From Arthrobacter mobilis (GTDB lineage Bacteria > Actinomycetota > Actinomycetes > Actinomycetales > Micrococcaceae), in the NCBI RefSeq assembly GCF_012395835.1, contig NZ_JAAZSQ010000004.1, positions 138,212 to 202,211 of the forward strand: a DNA stretch of 64,000 nt, given 5' to 3'. Position 1 is the first letter of the stretch, and the number at the start of each line of letters is the position of its first letter. The translations under genes were made by a program, and so were the position numbers. Under the pieces are notes generated by a model. The model made no database searches. It was not told where the DNA came from and saw nothing but the letters and a program-made list of their open reading frames with translations. Of the stretch, positions 25,775 to 34,415 are shown one piece after another.

Positions 25775-26725
25775 TCACGCGGCGGTGCGGAAGCCGCAGT
25801 TGCTGCTGGCCGAATCCGGCCCGTTGGAGCTGCGGGCGGCCACCCGGTAGCGGTTGCAGTAGGAGTCGTGGCAGAGGAACGATCCGCCCCGCATGACCCG
25901 TCCGCGGCCGATGGTCGGCCCCTGCGGGTTTTCCGCCGGGGCCGTGCGGTAGTACTTGGGCAGGAACCAGTCGCTGCACCATTCCCAGACATTGCCGCTG
26001 ACTTCGTACAGGCCGTAGCCGTTGGGCGGGAAGCTGCGCACCGGCGCGGTGGCCAGGAACCCGTCCGCCTCGGTGTTGGTGCGGGGGAACTCGCCCTGCC
26101 AGATGTTGCACAGGTGCTCCCCCGCCGGCCCGTTCAGCTCGTCGCCCCACGGGTAGCGCCTGCCGTCCAGGCCACCGCGGGCGGCGTATTCCCATTCGGC
26201 CTCGGTGGGCAGGCGCCGGCCGGCCCACCGGCAGTAGGCCTCGGCGTCGTTCCAGGACACCTGGACCACCGGATGGTCCGGAATCTGCTCCCAGTGCGAA
26301 AGCGGGCCGGCCGGATGGGCCCAGTCCGCGCCGCGGACGCTCAGCCACCACGGGGTGCCCGCTGCCGGGCCCAGGATGTCCTGCGGCGCGGCCTGCACCT
26401 GCAGGTGAAAAACGGCCGAAGTGCCGTAGCGCTCCGAATCGGTACGGTACCCGGTGGCCGCCACGAAGGCGGCGAACTGCCGGTTGGTCACCGCGGTCAC
26501 GTCCATCCGGAAGGCCGGCAGGACGACGTCGTGCACCGGCCCCTCCCCGTCGGCCGGGTAACCCTCGCCGAAGGCATCGCCCATCCGGAAGCTGCCGGCC
26601 GGCAGGAGCACGTCCTCGTGCACCGGGCCGGGCATGGTCCCGGGAACGGCGCCGGCGGACGGCAGCACGGCAGGCTGCCGGCCCGGTTCGGCGGCCGGAC
26701 GGGAGGGTGAACCACAACAGGACAT
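25775..26725 (-). CDS. Formylglycine-generating enzyme (sulfatase-modifying factor)
   Basis: A 316-residue FGE-sulfatase domain protein: LPTEAEWEYAARGG, GNVWEWCSDWFLP and the C-terminal RGGSFLCHDSYCNRYRVAAR. Cys285 and Cys290 in that last motif match the copper-binding active-site pair of bacterial and human FGE, which separates it from EgtB-type relatives. It oxidises the cysteine of C-x-P-x-R to formylglycine, so it should activate the sulfatase at 18044-19687. AGGAGG precedes the ATG. The N-terminal CCGSP segment is extra. It is convergent with tetR. Confidence 0.95.
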   Translation of the reverse strand: MSCCGSPSRPAAEPGRQPAVLPSAGAVPGTMPGPVHEDVLLPAGSFRMGDAFGEGYPADGEGPVHDVVLPAFRMDVTAVTNRQFAAFVAATGYRTDSERYGTSAVFHLQVQAAPQDILGPAAGTPWWLSVRGADWAHPAGPLSHWEQIPDHPVVQVSWNDAEAYCRWAGRRLPTEAEWEYAARGGLDGRRYPWGDELNGPAGEHLCNIWQGEFPRTNTEADGFLATAPVRSFPPNGYGLYEVSGNVWEWCSDWFLPKYYRTAPAENPQGPTIGRGRVMRGGSFLCHDSYCNRYRVAARSSNGPDSASSNCGFRTAA

Positions 26726-26763
26726 CCATCCTCCTTACTACCGTGCACGGACCGGCGTCAAGC

Positions 26764-26834
26764 GGCCCTCGGCGGTTAACGCTTAACCGCCTCCCGCCAC
26801 TCGCTGCGCTCGCGGCGGGGCCCTCGGCGGTTAA
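26764..26834. repeat. 16-bp direct repeat enclosing two inverted repeats, upstream of deaminase gene
   Basis: GGCCCTCGGCGGTTAA occurs at 26764-26779 and 26819-26834. The first copy also forms a 9-bp-arm palindrome with 26783-26791 around CGC. Between them CCCGCC and GGCGGG can pair. The second copy runs into TAAGCT (26832-26837), a probable -10 box for the deaminase gene. A related sequence occurs near 54385-54436. Confidence 0.7.
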
Positions 26835-26875
26835 GCTTTGGTCAGCACCAACCGGACCAGACGAGACGGGGCCAG

Positions 26876-27871
26876 ATGTTCGACCTTCCCAGCGCCGAGC
26901 TGCACCTGCACATCGAAGGCACGCTCGAACCCGAGCTGATCTTCGACCTCGCCGCCCGCAACGGCGTGGACCTGCCCTATGCCGGCCTGCAGGACCTGAA
27001 GGACCGCTACGAGTTCACCGACCTGCAGTCCTTCCTGGACCTCTACTACAGCAATATGCAGGTGCTGCGGACCGAAGCCGACTTTGCCGACATGACCCGC
27101 GCGTACCTGCGCCGTGCGGCCGCGGCCGGCGTGCGCCATGCGGAAATCATGATGGACCCGCAGGCGCACCTGGTGCGCGGCGTGGCGCTCGAGACCTGCG
27201 TCAACGGGGTGGCGTCCGCGCTGGCGGACAGCGAGGCCGAGTTCGGGATCAGCACCGGGCTGATTGCCGCCTTCCTGCGCGACCGCCCGGCCGAGGAAGC
27301 GCTCGAGGTGCTCGAGGCACTGCTGGCGATGGACGCGCCGATCATTGGCATCGGCCTGGATTCGGCCGAAGTGGGGCATCCGCCGAGCGGGTTCACCGCG
27401 GTCTACGAGCGGGCCCGGCAGGCAGGGCTGCGGCGCATTGCCCATGCCGGCGAGGAGGGCCCGCCGGAGTATGTCCGGGAAGCCCTGGACCTGCTGGGCG
27501 TGGAGCGGATCGACCACGGCATCCGCTGCCTGGAGGACGACGCGCTGGTGCGGCGGCTGGTGGTCGAGCAGGTGCCGCTGACGGTCTGCCCGCTCTCCAA
27601 CGTGCGGCTGCGCGCGGTCGACACGCTGAAGGACCATCCGCTGCCCGCGATGCTGGAGCGGGGGCTGAACGTGTGCGTGAACTCGGACGATCCTGCCTAT
27701 TTCGGCGGGTACGTGGATGACAACTTCCGGCAGCTGGAGCAGACCTTCGGGTTCTCGGCCGACCAGCTGGCCACGCTGGCGGCCAATTCCATCCGCTCGT
27801 CCTTTATCGACGGCGGGCGGCGCGACGCGCTGCTGGCCGAGGTGGCGGAATGGCGCTCGGCGCAGCGCTGA
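26876..27871 (+). CDS. Adenosine/adenine deaminase family protein
   Basis: A 331-residue TIM-barrel metal hydrolase: AELHLHIEGTLE supplies the first two histidine ligands, RIAHAGEEGPPEYV the third and the catalytic glutamate, and NSDDPAYF the final aspartates. The opening LPSAELHLHIEGT and short length favour the adenine deaminase (Aah1-like) or adenosine deaminase group. It forms hypoxanthine or inosine plus ammonia in purine salvage. The phosphotransferase-like gene starts two bases after its stop. Adenine and adenosine cannot be told apart here. Confidence 0.88.
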   Translation: MFDLPSAELHLHIEGTLEPELIFDLAARNGVDLPYAGLQDLKDRYEFTDLQSFLDLYYSNMQVLRTEADFADMTRAYLRRAAAAGVRHAEIMMDPQAHLVRGVALETCVNGVASALADSEAEFGISTGLIAAFLRDRPAEEALEVLEALLAMDAPIIGIGLDSAEVGHPPSGFTAVYERARQAGLRRIAHAGEEGPPEYVREALDLLGVERIDHGIRCLEDDALVRRLVVEQVPLTVCPLSNVRLRAVDTLKDHPLPAMLERGLNVCVNSDDPAYFGGYVDDNFRQLEQTFGFSADQLATLAANSIRSSFIDGGRRDALLAEVAEWRSAQR

Positions 27872-27872
27872 G

Positions 27873-28706
27873 GTGTGCCCGCTGACCCCTGCCCAGCGCA
27901 GGCTGCTCGACGAATGGCTCGGCAGCTGGCAGCTGGTCGAGGAGATGTCCTGGCAGCTGCAGGACATCACGGTGCTGCGGCTGCACACTGCCGCCGGGGA
28001 CGTGGTGGCCAAGGCCAGCGGCACCAGCCACCACATTGACCGCGAGATCCGCGCCTACCGGCAGATGACCGCACCGCTGGCCGGCCGGACCCCGGAACTG
28101 CTCCATGCCGACGCCGCCGCGCAGCTGCTGGTGGCCTCGTACCTGCCCGGCCGGCTGGTCGAAGGCAGCGGGCAGGAGAAGGACCCGGAGCTGTTCCGCC
28201 AGGCCGGCGGGCTGCTGGCCCGGCTGCACCAGCCGGGGCAGCAGAACAACGGCTACGACCGCGCGGTGCTGCACAAGATCGGGGACTTTGCCGACCGGGC
28301 CGCCAGCCTGGTCCCGGCGGCCCAGCTCGCTGCCGTCCGCCGTCTGGCTGCCGCCCACCGGCCGGCGCCGCGGCTGCTGTACGCCACGCACGGGGACTAC
28401 CAGCCACGCAACTGGCTGGTCCACGAAAACCGGCTGGCCGTGATCGATTACGGCCGCGCCGGATACCGGCCGTGGGTGAGCGACCTGGTGCGCCTGGAGC
28501 ACGGCTGGTTCGGGCACGACTCGGGGCTGCGCGGCGCGTTCTACGCCGGCTACGGCAGGACGCCGGACGAGGAGCCGGAGGCCTGGCTGCTGGACAACCT
28601 GCTGCAGTCGCTGGGCACGGTGGTCTGGGCGCACGACGTCGGCGACGCCGGCTTCGAGGCCGAGGGCCGGCGGATGGTCGGGCGGGTCCTGGAGCGCTGG
28701 GGCTGA
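27873..28706 (+). CDS. Aminoglycoside phosphotransferase/choline kinase-like protein
   Basis: A 277-residue protein of the APH kinase-like fold with HGDYQPRNWLV (catalytic loop, H-G-D-x-x-x-x-N) and VIDYGRAGYRPWVSDLVRL (metal-binding aspartate). The substrate is unknown; most members phosphorylate small hydroxyl compounds and few confer resistance. GTG 27873 starts two bases after the deaminase stop without a clear ribosome site, so expression is probably coupled. Confidence 0.82.
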   Translation: MCPLTPAQRRLLDEWLGSWQLVEEMSWQLQDITVLRLHTAAGDVVAKASGTSHHIDREIRAYRQMTAPLAGRTPELLHADAAAQLLVASYLPGRLVEGSGQEKDPELFRQAGGLLARLHQPGQQNNGYDRAVLHKIGDFADRAASLVPAAQLAAVRRLAAAHRPAPRLLYATHGDYQPRNWLVHENRLAVIDYGRAGYRPWVSDLVRLEHGWFGHDSGLRGAFYAGYGRTPDEEPEAWLLDNLLQSLGTVVWAHDVGDAGFEAEGRRMVGRVLERWG

Positions 28707-28771
28707 GCGCACCGGCGGACTGCCGGGGTTAGATTTGGTCTAAGGAACCGTCAAGGAAATGGCGGACGAAG

Positions 28772-30361
28772 ATGCGGAACACCCGGCGGCGCCATCCTCT
28801 GGCCTGGCTGCTGGCCGCCTGCCTCCTGGCCGGGGCCGGTGCGCCGGGGGCCGTTCCGGCCCCGGTGCGGGAGCCGCAGACCCCGGAGCCGCCGGCGCAG
28901 GAACAGTCCCTGGCCGCCGTGGATGCCTATCTGGAGGACCAACTGGCGGCCATGGGAATCCCGGGGGCGGCCCTCGTCGTCGTCAGCAACGGCCGCCAGG
29001 TGCACGCTGCCGCGTTCGGCCGCGCCGACGCTTCCGGACGGCCGATGAGCATCCGCACGCCGGTGCTCCTGGCCTCCACCAGCAAGTCGCTGACCGCCAT
29101 CGCGGTGCTGCAGCAGGTGGAGGCCGGGCGGCTGGCGCTGGACGAACCCGTGCTGACGTACCTGCCGTGGTTCAGGCTGCGGGATCCGCGCTACCCGTCG
29201 ATCACGGTGCGCCACCTCCTGCACCAGAGCAGCGGGCTGTCCACCGCCGGCAGCACGGCGTTCGAGGCCTTCGACTCGGAGGCGCCCGGCGCCCTCGAAC
29301 AGGGGGTGCGGGATCTGGCCGGCGTCGGGCTCACGGGCCCGCCCGGGGAATCGTTTTCGTACTCCAATGCCAACTACAACATCCTGGGCCTGCTGGTGCA
29401 GACGGTGTCCGGCCAGCCCTTCGGGGAGTACATGCGGGAGCACGTCTTCACGCCTTTGGACATGGAGCACAGCCACACGGACCGGGCCGCAGCGCGGGCG
29501 GACGGCCTGGCCACCGGCCATACCCTCTGGTTCGGTGCGTCCTGGCACGAAACCGCCACGCCTGCGCCCGCCGCGGGGACGCCCTCGATCAGGATGTACG
29601 CCTCCGCGCAGGACCTCGGCCAGGAGCTGACCGCGCTGCTGGAGGGGGGACGCTACCGGGACCGGCGCCTCCTCGGACAGGAGAGCGTGGAGACGATGCT
29701 GGCGCCGGCCATTGCGGTGGATGAATCCAAGGACTATGCGATGGCCTGGTTTGCCCGGCCGCTGCAGGAGGCCGCGGATCCTTCGCTGCCGCCCGAGGCG
29801 GTGCAGCTGCCCCGGCTGCTGGAGCACCAGGGCGAATGGGGCAACACGCACACCTACAAGGCAATGGTGCCGGCCTCCGGACTGGGCGTCGCCCTGGTCA
29901 TCAATGGCAACGATCCGTCCGCGCCGTCGCGGCTGAAGGAGCTGGACTACAACGTCCTGCGGATCCTCCACGGGCAGGCCCCGCAGCCGGTGCGGGAACA
30001 GGAAGACTGGCTGCAGCGCTCCGGGTGGGCGCTCGCGCTGGTGCTCCTGCTGGCGGAGCTGGCCAGCCTGGCGCTGTCGCTGGTGCTCCTGGTCCGGAAG
30101 CCTGCAGCAGTGACCGGCCGAAGCCGGCTGCTGTACCTGTGGGCCGCGGCGGCGCTGGCCCTCGACGGGCTGCTGGTATGGCTCTGCCTGGTCCACGCCC
30201 CGGCCCGGTTCGCCGTCGATCTGGCCGTGTTCGTGCGCCAGCTTCCCGACGTCGGCGTCACGCTGCTTCCGGCGCTGGCGCTGGCGGTGCTGTGGCCGCT
30301 GCCCAGGACCATTTGGCTGCTGGCCAGGGCGCGGAGGCAGGCCCTGTTGTCCCGTGAGTGA
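28772..30361 (+). CDS. Serine hydrolase (beta-lactamase/esterase class C family) with membrane tail
   Basis: A 529-residue protein with an N-terminal signal or anchor segment (HPLAWLLAACLLAGAGAPGA), then a class C beta-lactamase-like domain: S-T-S-K at 102-105 and the YSN motif in FSYSNANYNILG. Three C-terminal membrane segments (from ~410) follow. Such proteins are D-aminopeptidases, esterases or penicillin-binding-like enzymes acting outside the membrane. TAGATT near 28731 is a possible -10 box. Physiological substrate unknown. Confidence 0.87.
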   Translation: MRNTRRRHPLAWLLAACLLAGAGAPGAVPAPVREPQTPEPPAQEQSLAAVDAYLEDQLAAMGIPGAALVVVSNGRQVHAAAFGRADASGRPMSIRTPVLLASTSKSLTAIAVLQQVEAGRLALDEPVLTYLPWFRLRDPRYPSITVRHLLHQSSGLSTAGSTAFEAFDSEAPGALEQGVRDLAGVGLTGPPGESFSYSNANYNILGLLVQTVSGQPFGEYMREHVFTPLDMEHSHTDRAAARADGLATGHTLWFGASWHETATPAPAAGTPSIRMYASAQDLGQELTALLEGGRYRDRRLLGQESVETMLAPAIAVDESKDYAMAWFARPLQEAADPSLPPEAVQLPRLLEHQGEWGNTHTYKAMVPASGLGVALVINGNDPSAPSRLKELDYNVLRILHGQAPQPVREQEDWLQRSGWALALVLLLAELASLALSLVLLVRKPAAVTGRSRLLYLWAAAALALDGLLVWLCLVHAPARFAVDLAVFVRQLPDVGVTLLPALALAVLWPLPRTIWLLARARRQALLSRE

Positions 30362-30382
30362 CCGGGTTTTTCCGGTCGGATG

Positions 30383-31375
30383 TCAGGGGGAGGTGCTGAC
30401 GTAGCCGCGGGCCTTGTCGACCTGGTTGGCCAAGGGTTCGCCGGAGATCCAGCGGTCCAGGTTGGCCAGGAACTGGTCCGCGAGCGCGTCCCGCCAGCCG
30501 GCCACGTCGCCGGACATGTGCGCGGAGACGTGGACGTTCTCCAGCTCCCAGAACGGGTGCCCGGGGGTAAGCGGCTCCTGCTCGAAGACGTCCAGCGAGG
30601 CCGCGGCCAGCTCTCCGGCGCGCAGGGCCTGGATCAGGGCCGCCTCGTCCACCAGCGCGCCGCGGCCGACATTGACCAGGTGCGCGGAGGGCTTCATCGC
30701 AGCCAGCACCCGGGCATCGGCCAGGTGGTGCGTCTGCGCGGTGAGCGGGGCGGCCAGCACCAGGTGGTCGGCCCAGCCGGCGTGCGCGGCCAGCTGCGCG
30801 CTGGGTACCACGGTGCCGAAGTCGCCGTCGTGGTCCCGGGCAGTGCGGCCGGCGCCGCGCACCTGCAGCCCGGCCGCGCGCAGCAGCCGGGCGGTGGCCC
30901 GGCCGATGCCGCCGGTGCCGACCACCAGCGCGCATGAGCCGGCCGTGCGGGTGAGTTCGCGGTGCTGCCAGCGGCCCTGCCGCTGCAGGCTCTTGCTGAC
31001 GTGCAGCTGCTTGTCGTGGGCCAGGATGCTGGCGAGCACGAACTCGGCGATGGGGACGTCGAAGACGCCGTGGGCGTTCGTGACCGCCACGTCCGAGGTG
31101 CGCAGTTCGTCGAACATCACCGCGTCCACCCCGGCGGCGGCCACGTGGACCCAGCGCAGTACATCCGCTGCCGGCCAGGCCGTGCGCAGCGCCGGGGAGA
31201 AGAAGTCCCAGAGGAAGAGCACCTCCGCCCCGGGAAGGGCCGCCGGCAGGCCGGCGGCGTCGGCGAGGACGACATCGGCGCGCGCCCTGATCCGGTCCAG
31301 ATTGTGCGGCAGGGGCTGGCCCTCGGCGGTGAGGACGACGACGCGGGGGCGGGGGTGCGCTGCGGGCTCTGTCAC
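30383..31375 (-). CDS. D-isomer-specific 2-hydroxyacid dehydrogenase family protein
   Basis: A 330-residue NAD(P)-dependent dehydrogenase: VVGTGGIGRATARLL is the nucleotide-binding motif, VNVGRGALVDEAALIQAL carries the catalytic arginine, and SLDVFEQEPLTP the glutamate; the terminal catalytic histidine is in HVSAHMSGD. It interconverts 2-oxo and D-2-hydroxy acids. It is divergent from the large FAD/Fe-S oxidoreductase gene, which may use a related hydroxyacid. The GTG start is leaderless, with TACCGT six bases upstream. Confidence 0.9.
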   Translation of the reverse strand: MTEPAAHPRPRVVVLTAEGQPLPHNLDRIRARADVVLADAAGLPAALPGAEVLFLWDFFSPALRTAWPAADVLRWVHVAAAGVDAVMFDELRTSDVAVTNAHGVFDVPIAEFVLASILAHDKQLHVSKSLQRQGRWQHRELTRTAGSCALVVGTGGIGRATARLLRAAGLQVRGAGRTARDHDGDFGTVVPSAQLAAHAGWADHLVLAAPLTAQTHHLADARVLAAMKPSAHLVNVGRGALVDEAALIQALRAGELAAASLDVFEQEPLTPGHPFWELENVHVSAHMSGDVAGWRDALADQFLANLDRWISGEPLANQVDKARGYVSTSP

Positions 31376-31381
31376 CCCACC

Positions 31382-31387
31382 ACGGTA
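31382..31387 (-). promoter_or_regulatory. Leaderless -10 box (TACCGT)
   Basis: Minus-strand TACCGT, then GGTGGG, then the GTG start of the 2-hydroxyacid dehydrogenase. Confidence 0.5.
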
Positions 31388-31441
31388 CGCGTCCCCAAGC
31401 GCAGTTGCCGAGCACCGGCCTGCCTGCGCACGATGGTGGGC

Positions 31442-34411
31442 ATGACAAGCCCGCGTCCCGCCCCCGCCCAGCCGGCCGTGCTGGCACGCCTGGCCGCCGC
31501 CGGCCTGGAGGCGGACACCTCGCCGCGCCGGCTGGCGGAATATTCCTACGATGCCTCCAACTACCGGGTGCCGCCGCTGGCGGTGGTGTTCCCGCGCAGC
31601 CCCGGCGACGTCGTAGCCGCGGTGGCGGCCTGCCGGGACACCGGCACGCCGCTGACCGGCCGCGGCGGCGGCACGTCCATGGCCGGCAATGCCGTGGGCC
31701 CGGGCCTGGTGCTGGACTTCTCCCGGCACATGAACCGCATCCACGGCATCGACGAGGCCGCCGGCACGGTCTCCGTGGATCCGGGCGTGGTGCTGTCCGT
31801 GCTCTCGCGCGAAGTGGAGCGCACCACCCGGGGCCGGTTCACCTTTGCCCCGGACCCGTCCTCAAGGACCCGGGCCACGGTCGGCGGCGCGGTGGGCAAC
31901 GACGCCTGCGGCAACCATTCGGTGCGCTACGGGCGCACCTCCGACCACGTGGTGGAGCTCGACGTCGTCACCGCCGACGGCGCCCGGCTCACCGCCGCCG
32001 CCGGGCAGCTGCGGGCCACCGACCCCGCCGACTCCGCCTCGGCCGCCCGCGCCGCCGAACTGACGCAGGGCCTGAAGGAGCTGGCGCAGGCCAACCTGGC
32101 CGCGTTCCGCACCGAGCTGGGCCGGATCCAGCGCCAGGTCTCCGGCTACCATCTGGGGCACCTGCTGCCGGAGCACGGCTTCGACGTGGCCCGCGCGCTG
32201 GTGGGGTCCGAGGGCACCTGCGCGATCGTCACCGGGGCCCGGATGAAGCTGGTGCCCAGGCCGGCCAGCGCCCTGCTGGTCTGCCTGGGCTACGCGGACG
32301 TGGTGGAGGCGGCCCGGGACATCACCACCATCCTCGGCTTCTCCCCCGCCGCGGTGGAAGGCATCGACGAGGCCATCGTGGAAACCATGCGCTTCCGCCG
32401 CGGTGCCGGCGCAGTGCGCGGCCTGCCCGCAGGCAAGGCCTGGCTGTATGTGGACCTGGACGGCGACGACCCGGACGCGGTGGCCGCCGAGGCCCGGAAG
32501 CTGCTGGCCCGGCTGCGGACCAACGGCCGGCTGGTGGACGGACGCGCCGTCCCGGACCCGGCCGAACGGGCCTCGCTCTGGCGGGTCCGCGAGGACGGCG
32601 CCGGGCTGTCCTCCCGGCTGGCCGGCGGCGGCGAATCCTGGCCCGGGTGGGAGGACTCCGCCGTCGCCCCGGAAAACCTCGCGGACTACCTGGCGGACTT
32701 CCGCACCCTGCTGGACCGGCACGGGCTGACCGGGGTGATGTACGGGCACTTCGGAGCCGGCTGCATGCACATCCGGATCACCTACGACCTGCGCACCGAG
32801 GCCGGCCGGGCGGTCTTCCGCGCCTTCTCCCGGGAGGCCGCCGAACTGGTGGTCCGGCACGGCGGCTCGCTCTCGGGCGAGCACGGGGACGGGCGCGCCC
32901 GGTCGGAGCTGCTGCCGGTGATGTACTCCCCCGCCCTGCTCGCCGCCTTCGCAGAGTACCGCCGGCTGTGGGACCCGGCAGCCCTGCTGAACCCCGGCTC
33001 GCTCACCGACCCGGACCCGATCGATGCCCAGCTGGCCCTCGCGGGCGTGCCGGAACGGCAGTGGCGGACCAGCTTCGACCTGCGCCCGGTGCACGCCGGC
33101 GGCCACGCCCTGGCCGAGACCGACGACCCGGCCACCGGCAGCCGGGTGGACCCGTGGGTGCATGCCGTGCAGGGCTGCATCGGTGTCGGCCGCTGCCGCA
33201 CCGGCAGCGGCGGCGTGATGTGCCCAAGCTACCGGGCCACCCGCGACGAGAAGGACTCCACCCGCGGCCGCGCCCGCGTGCTGCAGGAGATGGTCCGCGG
33301 CGCCCGCACCGTCGAAGAAGGCTGGAAGTCGGCGGAGGTCCGCGAGGTCCTGGACCTGTGCCTGGCCTGCAAGGCCTGCTCGAGCGACTGCCCGACCGGC
33401 GTGGACATGGCCACCTACAAGGCCGAGTTCTTCCACCACTACTACCGGCACCGGCTGCGCCCGTTGGCGCACTTCTCGCTCGGCTGGCTGCCGCGCTGGC
33501 TGAAGGTCACCGGCCAGGTGGCGCCGCTGGTCAACGCGGTGCTGTCCACGCCGCTGGCCAGGGCCGCCGCGGTCCTGGGCGGGCTGACCACCCGCCGCGC
33601 GCTGCCGCGCTTCGCCGCCGCCGGCGAATGGCGCCGCCAGGTGGCCGCCGCCGGCACCGCACCGGCCACGGACGGCGGCGGGACGGTCCTGTTCGTGGAT
33701 ACCTTCACCCGCGGCTTCCGCCCCGAGGTCGCCGGCGCCGCGGCCCGGGTGCTGGCCGCCGCCGGCCGGCCGGCCGAATGCGCTGCCGATGCCTGCTGCG
33801 GGCTGACCTGGATCTCCACCGGCCAGCTGGACACCGCACGGAAGAAGCTGGCCCATGCCGCCGGCGTCCTCGACGACGGCACGGACCGGCCGATCGTCGT
33901 CGTCGAACCCAGCTGCGCGGCCGCCCTGCGCAAGGACCTGCCCGAACTGGTGCACACCGAGCAGGCCCGGCGGGTGGCCGCCCGGGTACGCAGCTTCGCC
34001 GCACACATCGGCGAGCTCGCCGCCACCGGCTGGCAGCCCGCCCCGGCCGAACCGCTGCCGGAGCACGTAATCCTGCAGACGCACTGCCACGAATACTCCG
34101 TCTTCGGCGCCGCCACCCAGCGGCAGGCACTGGCCGCCGCCGGCATCGGCACGGTCACCGACGCCACCGGCTGCTGCGGGGTGGCCGGCAACTTCGGCTT
34201 CGAAAAGGACCACTACGAGGTCAGCATGCAGGTCGCCGAGCAAGCCCTGGCCCCGGCCCTGCGCACGGCCGCCGGCGCGGTGGTGCTGACCGACGGCTTC
34301 TCCTGCGCCATGCAGGTCAAGCAGCTCGACGCCGCCAGAGCCGGGAAACACCTGGCACAACTGCTGGATCCGGATCCGCCCGGGGCCCCTCGGCGGCCAG
34401 GCTTAGGCTGA
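31442..34411 (+). CDS. FAD-binding and Fe-S-binding oxidoreductase (D-lactate/2-hydroxyglutarate dehydrogenase type)
   Basis: A 989-residue three-part protein. Residues ~30-270 form a PCMH-type FAD domain (LTGRGGGTSMAGNAVGPGL), ~290-530 an FAD-oxidase C-terminal domain (GEHGDGRARSELLPVMY), ~570-660 a ferredoxin part with CIGVGRC and CLACKACSSDCPTG, and the C-terminal third has two cysteine-rich CCG motifs (CCGLTW and CCGVAGNFGFEKD). This is the YdiJ-like architecture that oxidises D-2-hydroxyacids and passes electrons to the quinone pool. ATG 31442 is used; ATG 31433 is also in frame. Confidence 0.92.
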   Translation: MTSPRPAPAQPAVLARLAAAGLEADTSPRRLAEYSYDASNYRVPPLAVVFPRSPGDVVAAVAACRDTGTPLTGRGGGTSMAGNAVGPGLVLDFSRHMNRIHGIDEAAGTVSVDPGVVLSVLSREVERTTRGRFTFAPDPSSRTRATVGGAVGNDACGNHSVRYGRTSDHVVELDVVTADGARLTAAAGQLRATDPADSASAARAAELTQGLKELAQANLAAFRTELGRIQRQVSGYHLGHLLPEHGFDVARALVGSEGTCAIVTGARMKLVPRPASALLVCLGYADVVEAARDITTILGFSPAAVEGIDEAIVETMRFRRGAGAVRGLPAGKAWLYVDLDGDDPDAVAAEARKLLARLRTNGRLVDGRAVPDPAERASLWRVREDGAGLSSRLAGGGESWPGWEDSAVAPENLADYLADFRTLLDRHGLTGVMYGHFGAGCMHIRITYDLRTEAGRAVFRAFSREAAELVVRHGGSLSGEHGDGRARSELLPVMYSPALLAAFAEYRRLWDPAALLNPGSLTDPDPIDAQLALAGVPERQWRTSFDLRPVHAGGHALAETDDPATGSRVDPWVHAVQGCIGVGRCRTGSGGVMCPSYRATRDEKDSTRGRARVLQEMVRGARTVEEGWKSAEVREVLDLCLACKACSSDCPTGVDMATYKAEFFHHYYRHRLRPLAHFSLGWLPRWLKVTGQVAPLVNAVLSTPLARAAAVLGGLTTRRALPRFAAAGEWRRQVAAAGTAPATDGGGTVLFVDTFTRGFRPEVAGAAARVLAAAGRPAECAADACCGLTWISTGQLDTARKKLAHAAGVLDDGTDRPIVVVEPSCAAALRKDLPELVHTEQARRVAARVRSFAAHIGELAATGWQPAPAEPLPEHVILQTHCHEYSVFGAATQRQALAAAGIGTVTDATGCCGVAGNFGFEKDHYEVSMQVAEQALAPALRTAAGAVVLTDGFSCAMQVKQLDAARAGKHLAQLLDPDPPGAPRRPGLG
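34404..34409 (+). promoter_or_regulatory. Leaderless -10 box (TAGGCT)
   Basis: TAGGCT is followed by GAAGCC and then ATG 34416. It starts inside the end of the upstream gene, giving the coiled-coil gene its own promoter. Confidence 0.6.
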
Positions 34412-34415
34412 AGCC

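Noticed and set aside
31862-34360. Very long open frame antisense to the FAD/Fe-S oxidoreductase (over 800 codons)
   Set aside because: It lies entirely inside a conserved gene on the other strand and has a composition (G/A/R-rich, no domains) expected of an antisense frame in high-GC DNA.
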